A stretch of 64,000 nucleotides of DNA from Dryococelus australis (taxonomy: Eukaryota; Arthropoda; Insecta; Phasmatodea; Phasmatidae): positions 289,612,966 to 289,676,965 of the forward strand of contig CM057009.1 of the NCBI GenBank assembly GCA_029891345.1, given 5' to 3'. Below the pieces are notes generated by a model. The model searched no databases and had not been told where the DNA came from. It saw nothing but the letters and a program-made list of their open reading frames with translations. Of this stretch, positions 55,678 through 64,000 are shown one piece after another. The stretch's first letter is position 1; the number at the start of each line of letters is the position of its first letter. The position numbers and the translations under genes were made by a program.

Positions 55678-56255
55678 TCGGGGGGTGCAGTTTGGCATTG
55701 CAGCTCCGAGTCTATCGTCTGCATTCATAATTCAATTACATCACTCGATTTACAAGGGACAAAGAATATGTTACGTTGAGTGAGAACTGCGAAGCATCGC
55801 CCGGGAGGGGGGGAGGGGGGTGCGTAATTTCGAGTTCGTTTCGCCACGTCCTATAACTTCCGCGTAGTATAACGTTTGACTATGAGAAGCTACGACGCTT
55901 GTTTAAGTTTCAATCGACAGCTTTCCTCAAGATCAACCGACTTCAGGTATAAATCAATTTGTGTGGCGTGCTTATGGTGAAATTGTATGAGTTTAATAGA
56001 AAAAAAAAAAAAAAAAACTTAACACAATGTCGGTCAATACTCGTCAAAAAGTCAAGTAGAAATACATAAATCGTATACGGATGGAAAGAACATCTCAAAA
56101 GCAATCCAGTGATACCTATAAAACCCCATATGATCGAGTGAAGAGGTGCCGGGAACGTAAAATAAACATCAAGGCATCCGAGCGCCTCGACGTAGACGTA
56201 TTCACGCAAAACATAAGGCAGTTTCCCCAACACAGCCAAACCCAATTTTTTCATG
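55678..56255 (-). repeat. Repeat family D, copy 1
   Basis: About 580 bp are matched in inverse orientation at 62,022-62,604. Shared blocks include CAGTTTGGCATTGCAG, ATAACTTCCG..TAGTA, CAATCGACA.CT..CTCAAGATCAA, and TATAAAACCCCATA..ATCGAGTGAA with GTGCCGGGAACGTAAAATAA. No inverted termini or target duplication were identified, and the class is unknown. Frames on the shared strand (LLLRCSFHPYTIYVFLLDFL and its partner) show similar text but are not clearly coding. Confidence 0.7.
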
Positions 56256-56469
56256 TCGGAGTATCGTATTTTACCTGGCGAAAAACTTCCACGTCTGTGC
56301 ATCGCTTGAAGGCTTATTCTCATGGAATGTACGGCGCCGTCCGCTTGCGAAGCTCAGAAGCAAGCGAGCGATAAGGGCGACACTGACACGTGTTAACTAG
56401 TGCCCCGTCACTCCTATTCGTAAGGCGCTGAACTGGCGTGCAGTTACCTCGACGTGCTGAGTGTATACG
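56256..56469. other. Unassigned spacer
   Basis: No feature was recognised; some resemblance around 56,400-56,460 to 6,140-6,200 (GCGCTGAACTGGCGTGCAGT compared with GCTCTGAACTGGCATGCAGT) indicates another low-copy repeat. Confidence 0.4.
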
Positions 56470-56750
56470 TAGGGACGCCCGATTTTTCACGACCAGTTGT
56501 GTTTCATAACCCGCGAGTTCAAATCGACATTCCTGATTCAATGATATAGCTGATACGCGTCTTAGGCGTCTGCCCGCGAATCACAGACGCGTAGTATGGG
56601 AGTAACCTAGTTTTGATTGGCCAGTCTTCTCACAGCGACACGCCGCCAAAAAGCAAAAGAAATCTGCTGGTATGCCCGTAGGGTATTGCAAAATAGCATG
56701 TGCGGGAATCTTTCCACGAAATTGGGGTGTCCTTGCCTATGGGACTTCAA
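56470..56750. mobile_element. MITE family B, core type 2
   Basis: The signatures are TTCCTGATTCAATGATATAG, GCGTCTTAGGCGTCTGCCCG, TTTTGATTGGCCAGTCTTCT, CACAGCGACACGCCGCCAAA, CGTAGGGTATTGCAAAATAG and TTTCCACGAAATTGGGG. The left terminal motif reads GCCCGATTTTTCACGA. Confidence 0.7.
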
Positions 56751-56872
56751 AGGGGCGGCTTGGTTCGTCTACCATACCCTCTAGTTTTTTGCGGGTTGCA
56801 TTTCCGTGGATGGCAAGTTGCAGCTCTCAAACTTGCAGGCAATGAATGAAATCCATTTGCAAACTACGTACA

Positions 56873-57111
56873 GGCTGTTCACGGTAAAGTGAACACTTTT
56901 TAAGGCCCCTCCCAAAAGGCTTTAACCACTAATAATTATATCTTATTGCAGCATCAGGCATTGAATTTTCAGGGTGGTGAAAGTATACACTATGCTTATT
57001 CGTCACGAAGCAATGTTTACGTTAAAAAGCAGCAGGAAGATGGAAATAGAATGAAAAAAAAAAAAACATTTAGAAGGGCCTTAAAAAGTACTCACTTTAC
57101 CGTGAACAGCC
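56873..57111. mobile_element. Short MITE related to family A
   Basis: The ends GGCTGTTCACGGTAAAGTG and CACTTTACCGTGAACAGCC are perfect inverted repeats, and the copy is flanked by TACA at 56,869 and 57,112. At 239 bp it is shorter than other copies and has an unrelated interior. Its perfect ends suggest it is one of the youngest elements here. Confidence 0.85.
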
Positions 57112-57411
57112 TACAGCGGATATTTACCACAGCATGTTCCTTGGTCGTGCACAAAATAAAAGTTGAAAAGCCTCACGTTTTACCGTTGTTCCTCCTCGCT
57201 CAACCAGGGCCACCTTCTATAGGGCTGGCCGGTACAAGTCGTGCAAGGGAGCAATCCCACAAATTTGCAATCTACACTCGGCATTCTTACTCTAGTCCAC
57301 CAAAGCTAAGTTAGCTAATATGCAATCTAACCTAGCACGGAGATTGAGTCGAAAGTTGCAAGAAGCTTCGTTTGCGATTCCCGCGTTCCTCCAAACACAA
57401 AGCATAATAAT

Positions 57412-57656
57412 TAGAGACCTGAAGAATTCGCGGATTCATTTTAGGAGGACAAGCTAGAATTCAAAACACGTGCGTTTATATAACTTTAGCCTTTGGTCCG
57501 TACGGTGTTGGACACCTCCTGGAGAACGGCGTCCAATTGTCCCCTTCCACTGTGACAGCAGACAACCAATGTGCTGTTGATATCGCCTTTTTTTGTACAT
57601 AAGACTGTAGAGTCTAGCCTGCAGGTCATCGACCTCGCGAATTTGTCAGGTCTCTA
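57412..57656 (+). mobile_element. MITE family B, core type 1, best-preserved copy
   Basis: The ends are TAGAGACCTGAAGAATTCGC and GCGAATTTGTCAGGTCTCTA, inverted with TA at each border. The core has CTAGAATTCAAAACACGTGC, TTTATATAACTTTAGCC, GACACCTCCTGGAGAACGGC, CACTGTGACAGCAGACAACC and GAGTCTAGCCTGCAGGTCAT. Non-coding; it carries an E-box (CACGTG), a TATA-like motif and a CCAAT. Confidence 0.85.
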
Positions 57657-59103
57657 GTCATTGCACCAGAATACCAAAATTCATAAAGTAACACTCGACG
57701 ACCTTTGCATTGATTTTAGTTTACATGCTGTAGCGACAACTAGATTTTCCTTCGGAATTTGGGACGTAACAGACACCAATACAGGATGCTGGCGATATCA
57801 GCGAATACTAATTATCTGATTTAAACAAGTTTGAAGTTGTATATAAAAAGAATTGGCTACGTTACAAATCTCATAAAATTAATAATAAAGGATAATAAGA
57901 ACTCAGGTAGTAATAAATTGTTACTTGTGTTTATTGCATACTTAGGTTAAATTCACCAATGGTGCTACATGAATTCCCAGTATCCACAGTGAGAAAATAT
58001 TGGTGATTATTAAAGTGGCTATATAATCATCAAAACTTAATTTATAAAATAAATAACTAATACTACATAACGTGTCGTGCTCTTTATTTGTGATGCATAA
58101 CCTTCGAAAGAAACTTTATATAATTGTGATGAATTGGAATTTGCTATGGATGTTAATAGGAACCAAATTTATCTGCCGTATACAACCCCCGTTACTTTAA
58201 ACTATTCTGCAGATTAACATATTGTGCTCAGATGATAACTATTCTTTTTATTTCGAGATTTGCACACGCTCTAAAACCTAATCTGTGTAAACAACTTCAA
58301 ACCAGGGTAATGAGACTGCAAAACGGTGAAAAATTATCAACTCGAATTCACTCAGAAAGACTACTGATCACGTCAGTGACTCGAGTCCACAAAATTACCA
58401 GTGATGTACACTGACTGACAGTTGTTACTACGTCATATCACTTATCAACAGTTAGTTCCATAGATTCACAGGTAATTAGCAGCAAAATAACTACATATTA
58501 AGTCTGTAGTATTTCGGTGTTTAAAACCACTGATTTAGAAGTGCACATACAAGCATAGGATTCTCTACGTGCCACTTGTTAATTAATTAAGACTAATAGT
58601 TTAAAAGCCAATAATCATGATTATCGTTTGGGTTGTGATTGTCTATGAGAGAAGCTCCTTTTTAATTAGCGCCGGGAAATTTATATTTTTGCACCAAAAG
58701 TTGTTTTTGGGAAGGTGAAAATCAAGGAAGTAAATAATATTTTAAAGTTAAGAAACCAAACATAGTCACGACTTAGCTGTTGGTAGAAAACCAACAAGGT
58801 ACGCCTCTATTAAACGGTCAATTGTTTCATTATCACTATAAAAAAAATGTTATTTCAAGTCCAAAGAGCACGCAACTGTCATCTACCTTTGAAGAAAACC
58901 TCCTTTCTTTGGCAGAACTTCGAAGAGCAGCAAATGTTATTGTCAGCAGCAGATAACCTGTACAGACTTGCTCAAGAAATATGAAACGTCATCTCTAAGG
59001 TTGAAGCAAAGTAAACGGTTTGGTGAAACATTTCTTCGTTCGTGTTTCAGAGTAAATATCTAGGAAAATACTCCGGCCAGCAAAAGACGTTCGAAAATTC
59101 GTA
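57657..59103. other. Unassigned A+T-rich DNA
   Basis: The ACAGGATGCTGGCG block at 57,782 repeats that at 49,524. Nothing else was recognised. Confidence 0.45.
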
Positions 59104-59824
59104 CACTTTGAAAAAAAAATTCCTTCACTTTACGGAGAAGTGCTGGTAAAAATTTATCCAGTGGTGTCCGTAAACTCTCCGTAAAATTACGGACACATTG
59201 ATTTTAAAAAGCGGGCTTTCCGTAAAATTCACTGAACCTCTCCGTTAATTCCATAGTTAGTTTTCTGTACTTCTAGTTTAAATAATTTTTGAATATCTAC
59301 TTTATTTTAATTTTCACATTATGTGTGTTCTACTTTGTCTAAGAAATATATTTAAAAAAGTTATTTATTTTTCTTTTACGTATGAAAGATATGAACCCGA
59401 GTCAAGAAGATTCAAGAGCATGACTCTAACCACTTACCTACAACGCTCACATGATTAATCTGGTATAACTTTTGAATTTCTGTATTAGTCACATAAGCAA
59501 CTTTTTTTTTAGTTTATATTAAAGTTAGTGGATTTTAAGTGTTTCTAAGTGTTACAGACCCCTGTTGCTACTTTTTAATGTTTGAAAGAACAGGTCTTAC
59601 TGTCATGGATAACCTCAACTGCCCGCAGAAATGATAATTTTCTGGTTACCGTGGTGAAGAAAGCTTCGTGTAGACTCGCCATGGTTCGTGTTCGAAACCC
59701 AAGTTTTCCGTATTTTGTATTCACGCACTTAACTCCGTTCTTGGTCATCGCGGATTGGGTTTCCGTATATTTACTCTGCAATTTCGTAAAAATTTCCGTA
59801 AATATACGGAAAATGTCGACAGTG
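59104..59824. mobile_element. Candidate CACT-ended element with TCCGTAAA motifs
   Basis: CACTTTGAAAAAAAAATTCC (left) and GGAAAATGTCGACAGTG (right) are weakly inverted. Both subterminal regions contain many TCCGTAAA/TTTACGGA copies (59,125-59,250 and 59,755-59,815). The middle shows a tRNA-like remnant (GAACCCGAGTCAAGAAGATT). It is similar in design to the elements at 13,263 and 16,606. Confidence 0.5.
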
Positions 59825-59879
59825 CATACAACCTGGGGACGTTAAAAAGCCCTTTACAATATTCAAAGGGTTAAATTTC

Positions 59880-60170
59880 GCAGCAGCCAGCCGGTTGGCA
59901 GAGGGGGCGAGGCGCCGGGAAGCAAGATTCTACGGAGGCCACGCCGTGAGCAGGGCCTGCCCGGTGCGGGCCCGGAACGAAGGGACCGGGCGGGGGCCGG
60001 GGAAAGACTGCTGGTCAAGGCTCGGGGATCGATGCGGGGGAGTGCTCACGTCATTGGCGGACGACGAACTCCAGGGAGCCACGCGGCGAGCGCATGGGCG
60101 TGCCGGCCCCTCGTCGTTCCGCATCACCTTGCCGCTGCGGGTGTAGGTGTTCGCTCGCACTTTTATGTTA
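59880..60170. other. Short CpG-rich, very GC-rich patch
   Basis: About 290 bp of sequence with many CpG and GGG/CCC tracts (GCCCGGTGCGGGCCCGG, GGGACCGGGCGGGGGCCGGG). Frames are open on both strands because of composition. It may be a CpG island, a fragment of GC-rich repeat, or insert debris next to the hAT relic. Confidence 0.4.
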
Positions 60171-60254
60171 ACCCCTTAACTTACACACTCACTTCTCCAC
60201 CAAGGTGTCTTGCGAAAATTGAGATTTTTGGTCTGAGTACTTTCGTCTAAAGCA

Positions 60255-60842
60255 TTGATTTTCAAAGTGGGGGGGGGGCGCCCCCTCCCACACACACACC
60301 TACACACACCCAAGGGAGGCGTGACGACATACGAAGAGAGGCGCGCGCGCCGAGCTGTTTCGGAATTATATGCAATCTCATCAGAAGAAACACCCTTTAA
60401 AAAGATTTTTGAGAATACTGTCACTAAGGCAAAAATATCAAACCTGGGTGACGAGTTCTGGCGTTATTTTCCTAACTCGTGCGATAGTAATATTTATAGA
60501 TTAGAGATGGGTCCTTTTCATGTTGACATAGACGCGCTGCCAGAAACCGTTTAAGAGTGGGCGTTGATAAAAAAAAAATGATTCTCCTGCGAAATACAAT
60601 TTTGAGAAGATTGACAAAACATTGTTTTGGGCCAAGAGCTTCAAAGTTTATCCCAACATAGCAGAGCAAGCGCTGGGATTGTATTTATCTTTTTAAGAGC
60701 CTACCTGTGTGAAAGGGCATTTTCAGCAGTAGTAACAATAAAAACGAAGTATAGAAGCAAACTTGCATATTGTGCAATTTCTTCTATTCAACCAAGAATT
60801 GGGAATCATGTTAAAAATATGGAAGCTCATCGGTCTCATTGA
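60255..60842 (+). pseudogene. hAT-family transposase C-terminal relic
   Basis: The part at 60,627-60,842 reads FLRAYLCERAFSAVVTIKTKYRSKL, here split as FLRAYLCERAFSAVV and TIKTKYRSKLAY, the hallmark of the hAT C-terminal dimerisation region (LCE.AFS....IKTKYR..L) used by hAT transposases and domesticated ZBED-like proteins. Upstream pieces (ISNLGDEFWRYFPN at 60,433; VYPNIAEQALGLYLSF in another frame at 60,650) fit the same region. Stops at about 60,554-60,600 and a shift break it. No N-terminal zinc finger or catalytic core is visible. Remains of an old transposon rather than a host gene. Confidence 0.7.
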
Positions 60843-61032
60843 TTGATTCGTTCACCACCATTTGTGTTCAATAAGCATTACAATTTAATGATAAAATAAA
60901 ACCTTTGAAACTTGAAACATTTATTCGTTTTAGTTTTACCCTTATAATGAATTTGTTGCACGGGGGCGTAGGTAGATTTTTTTTTGCAGAAGGGAAGCGT
61001 GATAAACTAAATTTTGGGAACACCTGGTAGAA
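60843..61032. other. Unassigned spacer
   Basis: A+T-rich sequence after the hAT relic, perhaps its 3-prime end. Nothing else was recognised. Confidence 0.4.
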
Positions 61033-61447
61033 ACGATTTTCACGATAAAGCGAGCACTTTGGAAACCAACCCTAGAAAAAGTCGCTGCTCCTACTTGCAT
61101 ATATTTTTACGGGTGCGCCGAGTGACATGCGCCCAGTAAATTGCGTAACGATGGCGGGAACGTATTTCCATATATTGAGATCGATCAAAATGTGTTTGGC
61201 AACAATTTCTGAACTTAAATTACTTCTTTCGCTTTCTGTGTATTTAATGCATCGAAGAGTAGAAATAAGCAGATTAAAAAATATATACTTTTATAATAAT
61301 TTCACTGTTTCACTCGACCGGCGCATGAATTAAGTGATGAGGCCCATTGTAGTAGTAATTTTACATAAGGCGGAAGAATTCACAACATGCATGCAAGTAG
61401 ATGTTAAGCAGGGCTTTCAAAGGTGCTCGTTTTAACGTGAACAGCCT
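61033..61447. mobile_element. MITE family A, inverted copy
   Basis: CGATTTTCACGATAAAGCGA and CTCGTTTTAACGTGAACAGCC are the degraded ends. The interior (GCCGAGTGACATGCGCCCAG, TTTACATAAGGCGGAAGAAT) is in the orientation of the 14,994 copy. Confidence 0.8.
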
Positions 61448-61834
61448 ATAGATGAACTGAGCACGAAAAAAAAAATGCTTAAATAAGACAAGCTACATAC
61501 AAGTGACAGGCATCTGCATCGCGATGGCGAATGTCCAAAAATCTCCATCGAGTCGTTCACCCCCACTGCACTGTTCATTCAAAGATCACAAGTACTTTCG
61601 CATTCCATGTTAAAACTTCCTTGCTGGAACTTATAAAATTCATTTATTGGTCTACGGCACCGGCCGGCAACAAATGATAACATTCTGACGTGCTGGTACC
61701 AACCAATTGCATTAACCAGTAAAAAGGCTATGTCTGTGTTGGTGCTAACTTCTGACCTTATACAGCACTCATCACGATTTTGCATACGTTGCGACACGCC
61801 ATACTTGAACGAGAATACTCTGGATAATAAGTTT
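61448..61834. other. Unassigned spacer
   Basis: Nothing recognised. Confidence 0.45.
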
Positions 61835-62790
61835 AAGGGGTTAATCAAAACTTTGAAAAATCACCCCGTGTATGGAGTGTTTAGTTATTTACAAAATATG
61901 CCATGTATCTCAAGCGTTTTATACCTCTGTATGAATAATAATATCTTATTTTTAGTTAAATTTAATATTTACCTACATTTCATTGATACATTACAATATT
62001 TCATTTAAAATAAATAAGAATAAAAAATTTGGGTTCAGCTGTGTTTGGGGACACGGCCGTTTGTTTTGCGTGAATACGTCTACGTTGACGCGCTCTGACG
62101 CCTTGGTGTTTATTTTACGTTCCCGGCACCGCTTCACTCGATTATGGGGTTTTATGGGTATCACTGGATTGCTTTTGAGATGCTCTTTCCAACCGTATAC
62201 GATTTCTGTATTACGACTTGGCTTTTTGACGAGTATAGGCCAAAATTGTGTTAAGTTTTCTTAATTTTTTACATTAAACGCATACAATTTCACCATAACC
62301 ACTGGCACAAAAATGTTGTTATATGCACAATCGATTGATCTTGATGAGAGTTGTCTAAATTGAAACTTGAACGAACGTCGTAGTTTCCCCTAGTCAAAAG
62401 TTTTACTACACGGAAGTTATGAGACGTGATAAAACGAACTCAAAATTGCGGCGCCACACCTTCCCTCCCCCCTAACCCTGTGAAACAATGTCCTCACTCA
62501 ACGTAACGTATTCTTTGATCCTTTGGCAATCGAGTGGTGTTATTGAATTTTGAATGTATACGATATATTCGGAACTGCAATGCCAAACTGTATCCCCCCG
62601 ACATGTGCGTTGATAGCTCCTAGTAAGAAATAGCTGGCATGTAAATTATTATGACAAGTGAGTGTGCACGAATTCGGTATGTCGTCCCTTTGGCGTAATT
62701 TTATAGATTCGGTAAAGTTTTCTTCGCGTGAGGCAAAGAGATATCGTGAATGTAGAACTTTAGCAGGGCTCTGGACAACAAGAAATAATT
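61835..62790. repeat. Repeat family C, copy 3, interrupted by family D
   Basis: The left part (GAAAAATCACCCCGTGTATG, ATATGCCATGTATCTCAAGC) and right part (GTGCACGAATTCGGTATGTC, AATGTAGAACTTTAGCAGGG) match copy 1 at 9,175. Between them is the family D block at 62,022-62,604, absent from copies 1 and 2, so D inserted into C. Confidence 0.65.
62022..62604 (+). repeat. Repeat family D, copy 2
   Basis: This is the inverse of 55,678-56,255. Shared blocks read TTTGCGTGAATACGTCTACG, TTATTTTACGTTCCCGGCAC, ATGGGGTTTTATGGGTATCA, GGATTGCTTTTGAGATGCTC, and CTGCAATGCCAAACTGTATC at the far end. The boundaries are taken from where similarity to family D ends and family C resumes. Confidence 0.7.
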
Positions 62791-63002
62791 CTCAGGAGGA
62801 AAATCTAATATAACAGAGTTTTTTTTTTTTTTTAAGTGAATATTTCTTACTGTCAAATTTAGTTTTTATGGATGCGATTTTGAAAATACGTTTCATTGCT
62901 TTGTATTTGAAAGTGTATTATTGACTGTGAGTGCTGTAAAGCGATGCGTTGTATATCGTACATGTTGACATTTTATTTACCTCTGGCTAGAAACAAGAAA
63001 AA

Positions 63003-63225
63003 TTCGCGAGTTCAATGACCTGCAGGCTAGACTCTGCAGTATTATGTACAAAAATGCCGATATAGGCTGGAAATTGGTTGTCTGCTGTCACAGTGGAAGG
63101 CGAGAACTAGGCACCGTTCTCCAGGCGGTGTCAAAAACCGTGTGGACCAACGGCTAAATTTATATAAACGCACGTGATTGAATTCTAACTTGTCCTAAAA
63201 TGATTCCGCTAATTCTTCAGGTATC
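63003..63225 (-). mobile_element. MITE family B, core type 1, inverted
   Basis: AAATTCGCGAGTTCAATGACC and CTGCAGGCTAGACTCTGCAG open it, then CTGTCACAGTGGAAGGCGAG, TTCTCCAGGCGGTGTCAAAA, TTTATATAAACGCACGTGA and CCGCTAATTCTTCAGGTATCTA. Same orientation as 51,396. Confidence 0.8.
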
Positions 63226-63579
63226 TACCTATGGCAGGAAATGATAAGTAGCGAGCAGCCCCGAAAGTGGGAAATAGCCTCTCATAGACTATGGCACAGA
63301 AAAGTTTAGATAACCGAAGTGAAAGAGCTGCTTATCCCATTCAGACCCAGTGTGCACATTTGTGTACATTACGCATGTGTATGTAATTTTTGGTCTGTAC
63401 TGCACATTGGGAAGTTTAATGATCAATGATCTTACCTTTGGGTAAATTATTCGCACACAATATTACTTGTGTAAGTTATAATTGGTTCATATAACTGTAG
63501 TCGAACATATAGTGTATAGATCGTTGTCTTTGACAACGGAAGAAGTGTTGTGTCGACAGAAGTACAGCACGCATAGTAA
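63226..63579. other. Unassigned spacer
   Basis: Nothing recognised beyond short A+T-rich sequence. Confidence 0.45.
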
Positions 63580-63870
63580 AAATGTACTGTTTGTAACACC
63601 TGAAGCAGTGAATTAAAGTGGCTCTGAAAGTGTTATATCGCGAAAGTCCAGCAGCGCAGGCCAGCAAAATGGAGTCACTGAGCAGAAACACGTGGGAACG
63701 CAGTTCGTCGGCCAGCGCCCGGTAACTTTCTCGCCAGCCAGCGGCGCAGCCAATAGGGAATATTTCGCAGCACGCAGTAGCAAATCAGACGCTAGGTCCG
63801 TTCCAGAGCCTCAGGCAGCAAATCAGAGAACGGGTACGCCCAATTCGAAGTAAACGCCAAGCCAACTTAC
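63580..63870 (-). repeat. Repeat family E, copy 2
   Basis: The inverse strand matches 44,168-44,400 around CTCAGTGACTCCATTTTGCT followed by GGCCTGCGCTGCTGGA. The segment has AGCCAATAGGGAATATTTCG and several CAGC/GCAGC motifs and is GC-richer than its flanks. A shared promoter-like or LTR-like repeat is inferred. Confidence 0.5.
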
Positions 63871-64000
63871 AAATGCAGACGTACTTATTCTGTGCTCGGA
63901 CGGAGTTTTCAAGAACGGCTTGTTTTTCATCTTTTGTTCCATACCAGACTTGAAAATAAAATTAATTGTATGGGAATACGAATATTTTAAATACAGCGAG
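63871..64000. other. Window end, unassigned
   Basis: A+T-rich end of the window. AAATAAAATTAATTG near 63,955 holds a polyadenylation-like AATAAA on the plus strand, but no gene leads to it. Confidence 0.4.

Noticed and set aside
59895..60160. Arg/Gly-rich open frames in the GC patch, or a ribosomal DNA fragment
   Set aside because: Both strands are open, and I could not match the patch to any conserved rRNA core sequence.
55943..62264. Similar protein text in both family D copies (WGF.GITGLLLRCSF)
   Set aside because: The similarity follows from conserved DNA of the repeat; the frames begin and end at different places and have no recognised domain.

Overview
The window reads as non-coding, A+T-rich DNA from a large, repeat-laden animal genome, most likely an arthropod and probably an insect. 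The reasons are tRNA-headed SINEs of an arthropod-like type, insect-type Tc1-like and hAT remnants, a Polinton (Maverick) with insect-like gene content, and no bacterial gene organisation. I found no intact host gene, tRNA, rRNA or CRISPR array. Nearly all open frames over 60 codons are chance frames or fragments of transposable elements. All coordinates were read by eye, so repeat borders are good to about 5-20 bases unless a target-site duplication fixes them.

Region 1-12 kb is mostly unassigned A+T-rich sequence. It is punctuated by two CpG-rich GC islands (about 1.1-2.0 kb and 2.7-3.5 kb), the first with RFX X-box-like and E-box motifs, and by small palindromic-ended MITEs. At 10.84-11.35 kb lies an isolated relic of a Polinton terminal repeat made of about 52-bp tandem units. 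Region 12-19.5 kb is a stack of nested elements: a 600-bp MITE, three or four tRNA-derived SINEs (one inside another SINE, one inside a MITE with an 11-bp target-site duplication), a Tc1-like relic carrying a MITE, and elements whose ends start with CACT and whose subterminal regions hold short repeated motifs.

The main feature is a Polinton complex at about 19,573-37,865. Three related terminal repeats are present: one at 19,573-20,350, and two in the opposite orientation at about 33,258-34,190 and 37,080-37,865. Between the first two lies a full-span but decayed copy with, in order: integrase (-), two uncharacterised proteins (-), packaging ATPase (-), a phospholipase-A2-domain minor virion protein (+), an unrecognised stretch, a double jelly-roll capsid protein (+), an uncharacterised protein (+), and only the zinc-finger and proline-rich N-terminal part of the protein-primed DNA polymerase (+). 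A Tc1-like element with TA target duplications sits just inside the left terminal repeat. A second copy, reduced to the integrase half, runs from a broken ATPase at 34.25 kb through the same uncharacterised proteins and integrase (+) to the terminal repeat at 37.1-37.9 kb. Its first small gene is still an open 180-190 codon frame. These genes would form an integration and virion-formation set, but stops and frameshifts make both copies dead.

Region 38-43 kb is mostly unassigned, with a GAGGATT minisatellite and one 740-bp inverted-repeat element. From 43.6 to 63.2 kb the DNA is crowded with MITEs that share the end motif GAGACCTG-A-AATTCGCG but have at least three different cores, many carrying CCAAT and TATA-like motifs. 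Other families (A, C, D, E in the feature list) are mixed or nested with them. A CpG-rich patch and a degraded hAT transposase C-terminus lie at 59.9-60.85 kb.
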